The position numbers and the translations under genes are program-made. A model generated the notes under the pieces. The model saw only the letters and a program-made list of their open reading frames with translations. It had not been told where the DNA came from and searched no databases. A stretch of DNA of 64,000 nucleotides from Solirubrobacterales bacterium (GTDB lineage Bacteria; Actinomycetota; Thermoleophilia; Solirubrobacterales; 70-9). Numbering within the stretch: position 1 is the first letter of the stretch; every line of letters starts with the position of its first letter. This document shows, piece by piece, positions 8,066-17,573 of the stretch. The stretch lies in the NCBI GenBank assembly GCA_016712175.1, contig JADJRQ010000003.1:310001-374000 (forward strand), given 5' to 3'.

Positions 8066-9949
8066 CTATCGGTGGGCTTTTGCTCCGACCGGTCTGGCAC
8101 GCTTCGTTTTACGGATCGAGCTGTTTCCCCACCACTTCGCGTCTTCCGGCTTGCCTGGTGAGAAGCTGCCCGACGCACGGAAGTGCAGCTTGCGCTTGCG
8201 CAGCTTTCTGGCGATCGCCTTGATCGCCCCGCGCCGCACGACGATGGATACCCCGATTGGCTGGTTAGCGGGCGGGTCTTCGAATTCCGGGTCGTACTGG
8301 GTTTCCGAAGTCATGAAGTTGATCGAGATTTTCCGCTTCTTTCGGGAAACGGAAAAAGTCCCTTCACTGGCGGATCGCGGCTTGATTCGAAGGCGTGACC
8401 TCACCTTTCCTCTCTTGGACTTCAGCCGTTTCGGCAGCCTGACGGTCAGCCGCTGGGACGCGAAGAGCGGAACGAGAGGCGGCGCCTTGAACTCGAGATC
8501 AATGCGTATGGAGGGTCGGCGCGAGGCTCCATGCTTGAAATTGGCCTTCGCTGAAATGCGCGGAGGCATGATGCGGCAGGGCTTCCATACGCTGGCGGGC
8601 TTGCTATCAGGTGACTGACCGTAGGCACATTCGTTCGGAGAACTGGTCGCTACCCCACCGTTTCCGAAGGAAGCGACAGGCTCTCCCGAGCCAGCGTCGA
8701 TCTTCACAACCGCACCGCGGTAATTCCGGCATGGATACTCGTCTTTCGAGAATTGGGCCTCGCAAACGCCTCCGGTGGCACCACCCAGGTAACCGGCTGA
8801 CAACAGATGGCCGGTGAATGAATTGACCGAGATGGACGAGGCCTGGAATCCGATTGGCGACGGCCACGGATCCAGCTGGGCGCGGGACCGGCCGTCCGAA
8901 AAGCCGCCTGATCCATCCGGGTTGATCCTTCCGCCAGGTCCGTCGGCGAGGGCGAAGTCACCGTCGGACAGTTCGGCGAAAGCAGGAGCCCAAGCTGGAA
9001 AGCTATCCGAGGAGACCGAGAGTGGTGATCCGTCATCAGCAAACCGGGCCCATCCGGTTTTGTCGTCGGCGTATTTGAGGTTCACAAAGGTTGCGCCTCC
9101 GAGAACAAGTATCTGACCAGTCTCATCTACGAAAATGCCATTGAGACGCAGATTCCACGACAGGGGGCCGACGTAGCCAAGTGAGGCTGACTTTGCCAGA
9201 CCGGCATCGCCGAAACTTACGTCGACGTCGCCGTTGGTCATCAACCGCGTGACGGCCACGACCGGGCGCCCGTAACCATCGATGTCCTCGGACCCGTCGT
9301 AGCTGTCTCCCGCCAACAGGATTCTTCCGGCTCCGTCGAACGCGAGTTCCTGAAAGTGGAACTCGAGAGAGTCGCCACGATAGATGCCTCCGGTGCCGAA
9401 AGACGAGTCAATTTCTCCATCCGGCCTCAGCTTGACCACGGATTGAGGCCCCGAACCACCCGCACTCCGTGTCCCTGCCCCTGCCACGAAAATGCCCCCA
9501 TCCGCGGCGACGGCGGCGTCTACGATCGAATCGCTGGTCGGATCCAATTCGTCGATATCGATCCGGCCGTCAACGCCGAACGATGAATCCCGCGTTCCAT
9601 CGAAGCCGAAGCGGAGCAAAGCGGAGTTCGTGGCCACCAGATAGCCGGTGTTGACTTGAATCAGATCGATGACCGGTCCTGGATCGCTCTGATTGTCGAG
9701 TGGAACCCTCCCTCCCACTCCAAAACTCCTATCCGAATTTCCCGAAGGATCGAACTTCGCGAGGCAGCCATTTCCGGCGGCTACGACCGAGCCGTCATTT
9801 GCTTCGATCGCCCGCGAGAATCCGGTGCACGGGGCGATATCGGATGCCCGAGCCGGCTGGCCCCAGACCCAAAGTGCACAGACGAACATCACACCCACGA
9901 GCGCGCAAAGCAAAATCCTCCGGTGAATCAGTGAACGGGACGAAAACAA
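8066..9949 (-). CDS. Secreted delta-60 repeat (beta-propeller) protein with basic C-terminal tail
   Basis: About 627 residues. A signal sequence (RRILLCALVGVMFVCALWVW, then QPARAS) is followed by at least five repeats of the form xxDxSFGxxG (SDRSFGVGGR, RDSSFGVDGR, IDSSFGTGGI, VDVSFGDAGL, PVASFGNGGV), the signature of the delta-60 repeat. After about residue 445 the protein changes to a Lys/Arg-rich region (RLPKRLKSKRGKVRSRLR, RKLRKRKLHFR) ending KTKRARPVGAKAHR. The TTG at 9949 is chosen because a strong GAGGAGAGG Shine-Dalgarno precedes it by six bases; a GTG at 9982 would add 11 residues. Function is unknown; propellers of this type are surface or extracellular. Confidence 0.7.
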   Translation of the reverse strand: MFSSRSLIHRRILLCALVGVMFVCALWVWGQPARASDIAPCTGFSRAIEANDGSVVAAGNGCLAKFDPSGNSDRSFGVGGRVPLDNQSDPGPVIDLIQVNTGYLVATNSALLRFGFDGTRDSSFGVDGRIDIDELDPTSDSIVDAAVAADGGIFVAGAGTRSAGGSGPQSVVKLRPDGEIDSSFGTGGIYRGDSLEFHFQELAFDGAGRILLAGDSYDGSEDIDGYGRPVVAVTRLMTNGDVDVSFGDAGLAKSASLGYVGPLSWNLRLNGIFVDETGQILVLGGATFVNLKYADDKTGWARFADDGSPLSVSSDSFPAWAPAFAELSDGDFALADGPGGRINPDGSGGFSDGRSRAQLDPWPSPIGFQASSISVNSFTGHLLSAGYLGGATGGVCEAQFSKDEYPCRNYRGAVVKIDAGSGEPVASFGNGGVATSSPNECAYGQSPDSKPASVWKPCRIMPPRISAKANFKHGASRRPSIRIDLEFKAPPLVPLFASQRLTVRLPKRLKSKRGKVRSRLRIKPRSASEGTFSVSRKKRKISINFMTSETQYDPEFEDPPANQPIGVSIVVRRGAIKAIARKLRKRKLHFRASGSFSPGKPEDAKWWGNSSIRKTKRARPVGAKAHR

Positions 9950-10032
9950 CGTTGCCTCTCCTCGAAGTCTGGCTTCATCCACTCTAACCCCGGCGACCGG
10001 GGAAGTTGCGTCACCGCCAACCGAGGTCCACT

Positions 10033-10098
10033 GGCACCGAGATCCCGATTCTCAGTCATAATCATCACTGACTTTCGTGGTCTCGCGGCCCCGGTGCC
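10033..10098 (-). repeat. Hairpin element, copy 1 (also at 25227)
   Basis: An outer stem GGCACC (10033-10038) pairs with GGTGCC (10093-10098). Inside lies a 48-base unit (10038-10085) starting CGAGATC and ending CTGACTTTCGTGGTCTCG. The last 18 bases are identical to the right arm of a hairpin at 25227-25271. It begins directly after the stop of the 94-residue gene, so it may terminate that transcript. Confidence 0.55.
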
Positions 10099-10383
10099 CT
10101 ACTGGGGCGGCATCCTGGTTTCGGATGGGTCCGGTAGGTACAGGTCCATTCCGCACCTTGGACAGACCTGGACGTAGAGCTTCACGATCTTGTTGCAGTT
10201 CGGGCATTGGCGCTCTGGTTCGTTGATCTCGTTCCGGGACAGGATCACCGCGAGCAGGCCGAAGCCCGGCAGGCAGGTGCCGATCACGAGCCAGAGCAGG
10301 AACGAACCGCCTTTGGCCCTCCCGATGAGTCCGGTCGGGATACCGAAGGAGAGCGCGATGAAGACGATTGCCATGCCACCCAT
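10099..10383 (-). CDS. Small membrane protein with zinc-ribbon C-terminus
   Basis: 94 residues: two hydrophobic segments (about residues 4-20 and 27-48) followed by a zinc ribbon with two CxxC pairs (CPNCNK at about 60 and CPRCGM at about 75) and a short polar tail. Family unknown. Such small zinc-ribbon membrane proteins are common in actinobacteria, with no established role that I can name. It has its own -10-like element and a hairpin after its stop. Confidence 0.65.
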   Translation of the reverse strand: MGGMAIVFIALSFGIPTGLIGRAKGGSFLLWLVIGTCLPGFGLLAVILSRNEINEPERQCPNCNKIVKLYVQVCPRCGMDLYLPDPSETRMPPQ

Positions 10384-10389
10384 GGGTCC

Positions 10390-10395
10390 ATTGTC
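10390..10395 (-). promoter_or_regulatory. Possible leaderless-type -10 of the zinc-ribbon gene
   Basis: GACAAT stands six bases before the ATG (GACAAT-GGACCC-ATG). It keeps the spacing of the TANNNT group but has G in the first position. Confidence 0.35.
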
Positions 10396-10432
10396 CCTGA
10401 TGGAGCCACTTACCGAAGAAGCCGCGGGGACA

Positions 10433-11746
10433 TCAGTCGACCGGGTGGTGGGAGCCGCCCTGCTCGTACCCCTCGGGACCGAGTCTTGCGGGACTGCCGA
10501 TCGAGCCGACCTCCGCCAGATCCCGTGAGAAAGGCAGGCTGGCCGTCCAGTCGATGACCGCCCTGATCTTTCGGGAGAGGCCCGGAATCTGGCTCATATG
10601 GTACGTGCGGGCCATCCACCACGCGGGGAAACCGCGGAACTTCAAGTTGCCGACCTTGCCGACTGCCTTGTAGCGGCCGAGGTTGACGAAAGCCGCTCCG
10701 CCGCGATAGTCGAAGGTCTTCGCAGCGCCGATTCCGACCGAGGCCGCGATGTTGGCTGCGAGGACTGGAGCCTGGCGGACAGCATGCTGGGCCGTCGGCG
10801 GGCAGAGCCCCCCGGTCGGGTCGGGGACAGCGGCAGCGTCGCCAAGGGCCCAGACGCCGGGCATGCCTTCAACGGCAAGGCTCGAGTCGACGATGACTTT
10901 GCCAGTGTCATCGAGTGGCACCGACAGGCTCTTGAGGCTTGGATGCGGCACGACACCGGCGGTCCAGACAAGGGTGCGAGTCGGAATCACTTCACCGGTC
11001 GAGATGGTCGCGCTGGTTGCCGTGACTTCGTCCAGGGTCGTGCCCATGCGGATGTCGATGCCCCGTCCGCGGAGTTCACGGACTGCGTAGTCGGCGAGGC
11101 TTTGGTCGACTTCCGGCAGAACCCTGTCTCTGGCCTCGACCAGAACCCAGCGCATCCCGTGAAGACGGGCGCGCGGGTAGTGCTGCATCGCGTCGGCAGC
11201 GAAGTCCTGGAGCTCGGCCAGTGCCTCGAGCCCGGAATACCCACCTCCGACGAACACGTAAGTAAGAAGCTGGTCGCGCAGAACCGGGTCTTCGGTCGAG
11301 TTGGCCTGCTCGAGCGAGTTGATCACGTGGTTTCGCAGGTAGATGGCATCCGAGAGCCCCTTGAATCCAACGGCGTGTTCGCTCAGTCCGGAAATCGGGA
11401 GAAAACGGGAGATGGAACCGGGAGCCAGGACCAGATGGTCGTAAGGCACCGTCTCGTTCTCGCCGAGGTGGTCGCGCAGGCGAACCGTCTTGTTTTCGGG
11501 GTCGTGGGCATCGATCACGCCGAGGCGCAGATTGGCCCGGTGGATGATGTCGCGCAGAGGCGTGACCACATGTCGAGGCTCGAGAGTGCCTGCGGCAGCC
11601 TCCGGCAGGAACGGCGTGTAGAGGGTGAAGTTGACGTCGTTGACCAAACTGAGCCGGGCTGACTGCTTGGGCAGCACCTTCTCCAGATGGCGAGCCACAT
11701 TGGCCCCTGCAAATCCACCACCGGCTATGACGATGTTCCAAGCCAT
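10433..11746 (-). CDS. ndh: Type II NADH dehydrogenase (FAD-dependent)
   Basis: 437 residues. The FAD-binding Rossmann motif is at the N-terminus (NIVIAGGGFAGANVARHLE), the NADH-binding one near the middle (YVFVGGGYSGLEALAEL), and the second FAD motif is GVWALGDAAAVPDP, followed by CPPTAQHAVRQA. These are the NDH-2 family hallmarks. It oxidises NADH and passes electrons to the quinone pool at the membrane without pumping protons. The open frame extends upstream, but the ATG at 11746 is fixed by the Rossmann motif and by an excellent promoter. A perfect operator-like palindrome covers the promoter. Sulfide:quinone oxidoreductase is a less likely reading. Confidence 0.88.
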   Translation of the reverse strand: MAWNIVIAGGGFAGANVARHLEKVLPKQSARLSLVNDVNFTLYTPFLPEAAAGTLEPRHVVTPLRDIIHRANLRLGVIDAHDPENKTVRLRDHLGENETVPYDHLVLAPGSISRFLPISGLSEHAVGFKGLSDAIYLRNHVINSLEQANSTEDPVLRDQLLTYVFVGGGYSGLEALAELQDFAADAMQHYPRARLHGMRWVLVEARDRVLPEVDQSLADYAVRELRGRGIDIRMGTTLDEVTATSATISTGEVIPTRTLVWTAGVVPHPSLKSLSVPLDDTGKVIVDSSLAVEGMPGVWALGDAAAVPDPTGGLCPPTAQHAVRQAPVLAANIAASVGIGAAKTFDYRGGAAFVNLGRYKAVGKVGNLKFRGFPAWWMARTYHMSQIPGLSRKIRAVIDWTASLPFSRDLAEVGSIGSPARLGPEGYEQGGSHHPVD

Positions 11747-11752
11747 GGCCTC

Positions 11753-11781
11753 AGTATAGGCCTTGTAACAAAGTGTTACAA
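11753..11781 (-). promoter_or_regulatory. ndh promoter, leaderless type
   Basis: On the minus strand there is a -35 TTGTAA (11776-11781), a 17-base spacer, a -10 TATACT (11753-11758), and then GAGGCC and the ATG. Spacing and hexamers are close to the sigma-70 consensus, and the predicted transcript begins at or beside the start codon. Confidence 0.7.
11763..11781. promoter_or_regulatory. Operator-like palindrome between ndh and the protease gene
   Basis: A perfect inverted repeat, TTGTAACA (11763-11770) and TGTTACAA (11774-11781) with AAG between. It overlaps the ndh -35 and spacer, so a dimeric regulator (TetR- or Rex-like geometry) bound here would block ndh transcription. It also lies 26 bases from the divergent protease promoter. 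The regulator is not in the window. Confidence 0.6.
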
Positions 11782-11806
11782 AGCCATGCTCAGCACAGGC
11801 TTGCTC

Positions 11807-11812
11807 TACGAT
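11807..11812 (+). promoter_or_regulatory. Leaderless-type -10 of the secreted protease gene
   Basis: TACGAT is followed by TGACGA and the ATG at 11819, the same TANNNT-N6-ATG arrangement seen for sqdB and ndh. Confidence 0.45.
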
Positions 11813-11818
11813 TGACGA

Positions 11819-13071
11819 ATGCCTACGAACCGCAGGGACGGCTTCGGCCGATCGGGTATCAACCGGCGCTGCGCCGGTGTACTGGTCGCTGCCTTCGTCT
11901 TTCTCTTCAGTTTCGGCCAGGCCCAGTCCGCCATCGCCGCGCCAGCAGTCTCCGAACATGCAGTGAAGGCCGATCCCGCCGCCGTGGCCGAAGGCTGGAC
12001 CCGCCAGGACCTGCTCACCGCCGAGCCCGCTCCGATGCCCACTCCCCCGGAAGCATCCTTCGACCTGCCTGACTTCGACGCAGGCGTCTCGGCGACCAAG
12101 GGCCCCTTCTACCCCCTGGATCCGACCACCTTCCCGGAGCGGGTCCAGGGCAAGGTGTTCTTCAGTATCGGCAGCAACCACTATCAGTGTTCCGGCACCC
12201 TGGTCAATTCCCGGAACGGCAACGTCGTCTACACCGCAGGCCATTGCGTCTGGGACGTGAGACCCAGGGCTGGGTCACCAAATGGGTGTTCATTCCGGGG
12301 TACAGCAACGGAACTTCCCCGTTCAAGACCTACGCTGCCACTTCCCTTTCGACGCCAAGCGGCTATTCAGGCGAGGGTAATTTCAGCTACGACATCGGCA
12401 TGGCCACGGTCGACGGAAACCCGGAAGCAGACCTCGGAGGCGCCCGCCAGATCGCCTTCAACCTCAATCCGGCCAACCGCAAGTACACCCTGTACGGCTA
12501 CCCGGCCGCACCCGATCCTCCTTACGATGGCCAGACCCTGGTCGGTTGCCGCTCGAGCGCTGCGGCTCGAGATGGCACTGCGCCAAAGACAATCGGCGTG
12601 TTGCCATGCAATATGAGGCAGGGCGCCAGCGGCGGCGGCTGGATCACCGGAGGCAACTATCTGAATTCGGTAACCAGCTACACCTACTGCGAAACGGACG
12701 CCACCCTATGCGACATCGTCTGGGGCCCCCACTTCTCGAATGCGGCCGAATCCCTCTACACGAGCGAAGCTGCGGGTGGGTCGGCCGCTCCGACAGTTCG
12801 GGTCAGGTTCTCCCCGCCCAAAGTCGTCCGGAAGCGGCGGGTTCTGTTCAAGTGGGCCGGTGCCGGTTCCACCCCGGTTCGCTTCCAGTGCCGCCTGGAC
12901 CGCAAGCGCTTCGGCAACTGTGCTGCGCGCACGAAGGTTTCAAGGCTGAAGCCAGGCCGCCATGCTTTGCGCGTGCGCTCGGTCGACCAGACCGGTCACG
13001 TGAGCGACAAAACGATCAAGAAGTCTTTCAAGGTAGTCCTCAAGAAGAAGAAAAAGAAGCGAAGGCGCTGA
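11819..13071 (+). CDS. Secreted trypsin-like serine protease with basic tail, one apparent frameshift
   Basis: About 417 residues once a single missing base near 12255-12262 is restored. Frame 1 gives a signal sequence (GVLVAAFVFLFSFGQAQSAI) and a chymotrypsin-fold start with the catalytic His in VVYTAGHCVWD. The second frame continues with YDIGMATVDG (catalytic Asp) and QGASGGGWI (catalytic Ser), so the triad is complete and the break is probably a sequencing error. This resembles V8/glutamyl-endopeptidase-like secreted proteases. From about residue 320 follows an Ig/Fn3-like module (VRFQCRLDRKRFGNC, then LKPGRHALRVRSVD) and the tail KVVLKKKKKKRRR. It is convergent with gatB after 14 bases. 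Confidence 0.75.
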
Positions 13072-13085
13072 CTGCCGCCCGCGAC

Positions 13086-14524
13086 TCAGAGGCCGAGGTG
13101 CTGACGGAGCAGGCGGGTGACTTCGCCGCCGTCGGCCCGGCCTTTGGTTTCTTTCATCACGGCACCCACCAGGGCGCCGATCGCCTTTTCATTGCCGGAG
13201 CGGACCTGCTCGGCCGGCTTCGGGTTGTTCTCGATCGCCGCCTTGACGATCGTTTCGAGTTCGCCGGAATCCGAGATCTGCTCGAGCCCCTGTGCTTCCA
13301 CTACCGCTACCGGATCGGCACCGTCGGCGACCATGGTCTCGAGAACCGACTTGCCTGACGAATGGGAGATGCGCTTGCCGGCGACCATCGAGACCAGGCT
13401 GCCGAGCTGATCCGGACTGACTTTCGCTTCGGCCAGCGGCTGGTCTCCCTGCTTGCGTAGTTCTGCTGCGAATTCACCGGTGACCCAGTTGGCGGCGACG
13501 CGCGGTTCGATCGACGAATCATGGGCAACCACGCCTTCGAAAAACTCGGCCCATTCGGTCTCGAACGACAGCAATAGCGCGGCGCTATCCTGCACGCCGA
13601 GGTCATCACGGTAGCGGGCGGCCCGGGCGGCGGGAAGCTCCGGGAGCGCGTCCTGGGCGGCCTTCAGCATTGCTTCGGTCGGAATGATCGCGACCAGGTC
13701 AGGTTCCGGCATGTACCGGTAGTCATGCGATTCCTCCTTTGAACGGAGGGAGTGGAGCTCACCTGTCGAGGGGTCAAAGTGAAGTGTCTCCTGGACGACT
13801 CGCCCGCCGGATCCGATCAGCTCCTTCTGGCGTGCGATCTCGGCTTCGATGCCACGCTCGATGTAGCGGAAGGAGTTCATGTTCTTCATCTCGGTCTTGG
13901 TCCCGAGTGTCCGCGAACCGACCGGGCGCACCGACACGTTGGCGTCGCAGCGCAGGCTGCCCTCTTCCATGTTGACGTCGGAGACACCGAGCTCCTTGAC
14001 CGTGGCCCGGAGCAGCTGCCCCCACTCGCGCACCTGGGCGCCGCTCGTCAGGTCAGGCTCGGTTACGATTTCGACCAGGGGCGTCCCACCCCGGTTGAAG
14101 TCCACCATTGACGAGTCGGAACCCTGAATGCGCCCGCTTTCGCCGACGTGGATCATCTTCGCCGCGTCCTCTTCGAGGTGGGCGCGATTGATGCGGACTT
14201 CGCCGAGACGCCCATTGCCGCAGATCGGAATGTCGAACTGGGTGATCTGGTAGGCCTTGGGATTGTCGGGATAGAAGTAGTTCTTTCGGTGGAAGATCGA
14301 GCTTGGGGCGATCTCGCAATCGAGCGCGGCACCGATCAGAAGGGCATACTCGATCGCCTTGCGGTTCGGGACCGGCAATACGCCGGGTGGGCCAGGCAGA
14401 CCGGGCAGGGTGGATGTTCGGATCGTCACCGAAAGACAGCGCGCAACCGCAGAACATCTTGGTCCTCGGTGGCAAGCTGGACGTGGATTTCGAGGCCGAT
14501 CACCGCTTCGAGTTCTTCGGCCAT
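13086..14524 (-). CDS. gatB: Asp/Glu-tRNA(Asn/Gln) amidotransferase subunit B, N-terminus broken by indels
   Basis: The kinase/amidase-tail subunit of GatCAB, which activates and amidates Glu-tRNA(Gln) or Asp-tRNA(Asn). The start MAEELEAVIGLEIHVQLATE is at 14524 and shares one base with the gatA stop. Three single-base indels lie in the first 135 bases: an extra G near 14464, a missing base near 14410 and a missing base near 14393. Correcting them restores TKMFCGCALSFGDDPNIH and CPVCLAHPGVLPVPNRKA, which carry zinc-ligand cysteines. The remainder is intact: FDIPICGNGRLGEVRI, HDYRYMPEPDLV, and the C-terminal YqeY-like domain ending TRLLRQHLGL. Sequencing error is the likeliest cause because the gene should be essential. 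Confidence 0.93.
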
Positions 14525-15987
14525 CAGATCCTCCCCCCGCCGCCGTCGAAGTCAATGGCCTTCTCCAGCGCGAACGAGGCTTCGAGCAGCTTCTGTTCCC
14601 CGAAGGCGGGTGCGGCAATCTGGAAGCCGACCGGCATATCCCCGCCGGCCCCTTCCCCGCCACCCTCGGGTGCGGCCATACCGGCCGGGATCGAGATCGC
14701 CGGGATCCCGGCGAGCGACATCGGCACGGTGAACAGGTCGGCCATGTACATGGTCAGCGGATCGGAGGTTTTCTCGCCCAGCCCGAAGGCGACTGACGAC
14801 GAGGTCGGTGTGATCACGAAGTCGACCTTGCTGAAAGCCGCGTCAAAGTCATGGACGATCTTGGTCCGGACCCGCTGCGCGCGGCCATAGTAGGCGTCGT
14901 AGTAGCCGGAGGAAAGCGCGTAGGTGCCGAGCATGATCCGCCGCTTGACCTCTGGTCCGAAGTAGTCGCCGCGGGTGTCTTCGTACATCGACCCCAGGTC
15001 CTTGTCACTGGCTCGCTGCCCGTACCTCACGCCGTCGTAGCGCGAGAGGTTGGTCGAGGCTTCCGCAGGCGCCAGCACGTAGTAGGCGGAGATGCCGTGC
15101 TTCGCGTGGGGCAACTCGATCATCTCGACCTTTCCACCCAAGGTCTCGATCCGCTCGACGGTGCGATCGAACACTGCCTTGACCCCGGGATCGACACCCT
15201 CATCGACCAGATCGGCCGGAATGCCGAACTTCAGTCCTTTTAGGTCTTCCGCCAAAGGCAGGACGACGCCGCCTTCGATGCCCGTCGAAGTCGAGTCCAT
15301 CTCGTCGCGACCTTCGAGCCGGGCCAGGAGCATTGCGGCGTCCGTCACATCCTGAGTGATCGGGCCGCACTGATCGAGTGAAGAAGCGAAGGCGATCATT
15401 CCGTAGCGGGAGATCGAGCCGTAGGTGGGCTTCAGTCCGACGACACCGCAGAAAGCGGCTGGCTGGCGGACCGAGCCGCCCGTGTCGGTGCCGAGCGCCC
15501 AAGGAGCTAAACCGGCCGCCACGACGGCGGCGGACCCACCGGAGGAGCCACCCGGGACCCGGCTGCGGTCCCAGGGGTTGAGCGCGGGGCCGTAAGCGGA
15601 GTTTTCGTTGGACGAGCCCATCGCGAACTCATCCATGTTGGTCTTGCCGAGCATCGGCACTCCCGCTGAGGCCAGACGGGCGACCGCGGTTGCGTCATAC
15701 GGCGGCCGGTAACCCTCGAGGATCTTCGAAGCCGCAGTGGTCGGGACTCCTGCGGTGCAGAAGATGTCCTTGATCGCCAGTGGAACTCCCGCAATCGGAC
15801 CCCCGGCATCCTGATCGACAGTCCCAACCGCGCTCTCGGCATCGGCCCGCCAGAGGTATCCATTCAGATCGTCGGCAGCGGTGCGCTCCAGCCAGGCGCT
15901 GAGGCATTCCTCGCGGGAAACCTGACCGCCCTCGATGAGCGCTGCGGTTTCAGCCGCTGTCGCGGCCAGAAGTTCGGTTTCGGCCAC
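14524..15987 (-). CDS. gatA: Asp/Glu-tRNA(Asn/Gln) amidotransferase subunit A
   Basis: A 487-residue amidase-signature protein that releases ammonia from glutamine for GatB. The Ser-cisSer-Lys site is visible: Lys in GVPLAIKDIFCTAG (about residue 75), the serine region VPGGSSGGSAAVVAAG and the nucleophile region LGTDTGGSVRQPAAFCG. Length matches GatA. Start is GTG at 15987, two bases after the gatC stop. The order gatC-gatA-gatB is standard. With gltX in the same direction upstream, the organism probably makes Gln-tRNA by the indirect route. Confidence 0.96.
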   Translation of the reverse strand: MAETELLAATAAETAALIEGGQVSREECLSAWLERTAADDLNGYLWRADAESAVGTVDQDAGGPIAGVPLAIKDIFCTAGVPTTAASKILEGYRPPYDATAVARLASAGVPMLGKTNMDEFAMGSSNENSAYGPALNPWDRSRVPGGSSGGSAAVVAAGLAPWALGTDTGGSVRQPAAFCGVVGLKPTYGSISRYGMIAFASSLDQCGPITQDVTDAAMLLARLEGRDEMDSTSTGIEGGVVLPLAEDLKGLKFGIPADLVDEGVDPGVKAVFDRTVERIETLGGKVEMIELPHAKHGISAYYVLAPAEASTNLSRYDGVRYGQRASDKDLGSMYEDTRGDYFGPEVKRRIMLGTYALSSGYYDAYYGRAQRVRTKIVHDFDAAFSKVDFVITPTSSSVAFGLGEKTSDPLTMYMADLFTVPMSLAGIPAISIPAGMAAPEGGGEGAGGDMPVGFQIAAPAFGEQKLLEASFALEKAIDFDGGGGRI

Positions 15988-15989
15988 AG

Positions 15990-16280
15990 TCAGCCTTCAG
16001 CCTGGGGAGACGGAACACGGAACGCACCATCAACCGGGTCCGGCGCCTGATCCAGGGCAACTTCACGATCAAGGCTCGGCCTGGTCACGTCGTCACGCAG
16101 GACGTTCTCCAGCGGCACGACGTGGGAAGTCGGCTCGATGCCCTCGATGTCGATCTCGGCAAGACGGTCGACGTGGTCGAGGATCGAAGAGAGCTCGGTC
16201 TCGAGCCGCGAGGCCTCGTCTTCGTCCAACTTCAGCCGGGACAGACGGGCCACATGCAGTACCTGTTCGCGCTCGATCAC
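15990..16280 (-). CDS. gatC: Asp/Glu-tRNA(Asn/Gln) amidotransferase subunit C
   Basis: A 96-residue protein with the GatC pattern VLHVARLSRLKLDEDEASRL, then LSSILDHVDRLAEIDIEGIEPTS and LRDDVTRPSL. It is a structural linker wrapping GatA and GatB. A GTG at 16280 is chosen because it places IEREQVLHVARL at the start and leaves 10 bases after the upstream gene; an in-frame upstream start would overlap that gene. Confidence 0.92.
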   Translation of the reverse strand: MIEREQVLHVARLSRLKLDEDEASRLETELSSILDHVDRLAEIDIEGIEPTSHVVPLENVLRDDVTRPSLDREVALDQAPDPVDGAFRVPSPQAEG

Positions 16281-16290
16281 GCTGAGGAGT

Positions 16291-16662
16291 CTAGTTCTCG
16301 CGGGCGGCGCTTCGCCAACCGGCCCAGGAGAGCAGGATTGCACCGGCCAGGCTGAGGAAGAATCCGCTCTTCAGGCCACCATCCGGCGACCAGACCAGCT
16401 TCAGCAGGACCAACGCAGCGAGGAGCGCAAGCGTCGAAAGGAAGGTCCCGAAAACGATCGGCACGTTGGTCGTTCGGGTGACTGCCAGCACAACCGGGAG
16501 GATCAAGCCCGAAATTGCCGCCACGCCGAGAATCACGTCGAGCAGGCTGACCGTGTCGAGGCCGGTTTGCTCCCCGTACCAGGGAAAGGTCAGGCCGGCC
16601 AGGATCAGCAGCCCGCAGAGCGACGCAATCCATTCGCCGGGATGAACCCGCCTGAAATTCAT
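16291..16662 (-). CDS. Small four-helix membrane protein, unknown function
   Basis: 123 residues with four predicted membrane segments (about 10-26, 40-60, 68-90 and 100-116) and no known motif. A Shine-Dalgarno-like AAGGT precedes the ATG at 16662. It lies between folD and gatC on the same strand and may be cotranscribed with gatCAB. Confidence 0.6.
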   Translation of the reverse strand: MNFRRVHPGEWIASLCGLLILAGLTFPWYGEQTGLDTVSLLDVILGVAAISGLILPVVLAVTRTTNVPIVFGTFLSTLALLAALVLLKLVWSPDGGLKSGFFLSLAGAILLSWAGWRSAAREN

Positions 16663-16698
16663 ACCTTGATTCCCCCGGTCGAAACCATTCTGAGCGGG

Positions 16699-16719
16699 CA
16701 GGCTATCGAAGACAGCCTG
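16699..16719 (-). terminator. Possible hairpin after folD
   Basis: CAGGCT pairs with AGCCTG across nine bases, four bases after the folD stop. It has no U tract, so termination is uncertain. Confidence 0.3.
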
Positions 16720-16722
16720 GCT

Positions 16723-17569
16723 TCAACCGCGGACGATCGCCGCGGCAAGCGTGTTCGCCATCAGCATCGCGATCGTCATCGGCCCTACTCCCCCGGGAAC
16801 GGGCGTCAGGGCGGCTGCAACCCCAGAGACCTCGGGGAAGTTGACGTCGCCTCGCAGGCCGTCTTCAGTCCGGTTCATGCCGACGTCGATCACGGTCGCC
16901 CCCGGCTTGACAAAGCCAGCGTCGATCAGCTCCGGTACTCCGACAGCGGCGATCAGGACGTCGGCCCGCCGGCAGACTCCCGCCAGGTCCTTCGTCCGTG
17001 AATGACAGATCGTCACGGTCGCATTTCGCGCCAGGAGAAGGCTGAACAGCGGCCGCCCGACCAGGTTCGAGCGGCCGACGATCACCGCCTCCGCCCCATT
17101 CAGGTCGAATCCTTCGTGGTCGAGCAGTTCGATGACCCCGGCAGGAGTGCAGGGAACGAGACCCGGCCTGCCCGAAGCCAGCATCCCGGCGCTGGCCGGG
17201 GTCAGGCCATCGACGTCTTTCGCCGGGTTTATCGCATTGACCACAACGTCGGGATCGATGTGATCCGGCGGCGGAAGCTGGACCAGGATGCCGTCGACCG
17301 ACTCATCAGCGCCGAGCTCTTCCACCAGCGCCACCACATCGGCCTCCGGAGTGTCGGCGGCGAGGCCATGGTGAACCGACTTCATGCCGGCTGCTTCGCA
17401 AGCTTTGTGCTTGTTCGCGATGTAGATCTCCGAAGCGGGATCGGCACCGATCAGGACCGTTGCCAGGGTCGGTATCCGGCCCGACTTTTCGACAAAGGCC
17501 GCAACCTCGACTGCCACGGTCACGAACCTCCTGAGAAACCTGCTTGCCGTCGATCGTCCGTGCACTCAT
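16723..17569 (-). CDS. folD: Methylenetetrahydrofolate dehydrogenase / cyclohydrolase, one apparent frameshift
   Basis: The bifunctional enzyme interconverting 5,10-methylene- and 10-formyl-tetrahydrofolate with NADP. The substrate site is seen in ASEIYIANKHKACEAAGM (the catalytic Lys-containing YxxxK region) and VDGILVQLPPPDHID, and the Rossmann site in EAVIVGRSNLVGRPLFSLLL and TPVPGGVGPMTIAMLM. The N-terminus MSARTIDGKQVSQEVRD starts at 17569 in another frame. The shift falls near 17519-17525, consistent with a lost dinucleotide or one extra base. It begins five bases after the pcrA stop. About 282 residues, normal length. Confidence 0.93.
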
Positions 17570-17573
17570 CTGG

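Noticed and set aside
13086..14524. gatB, dnaE, thrS and cysK as pseudogenes
   Set aside because: Each needs only one to three single-base corrections, the flanking codons are family-perfect, and at least dnaE and thrS should be essential. Sequencing error is simpler.
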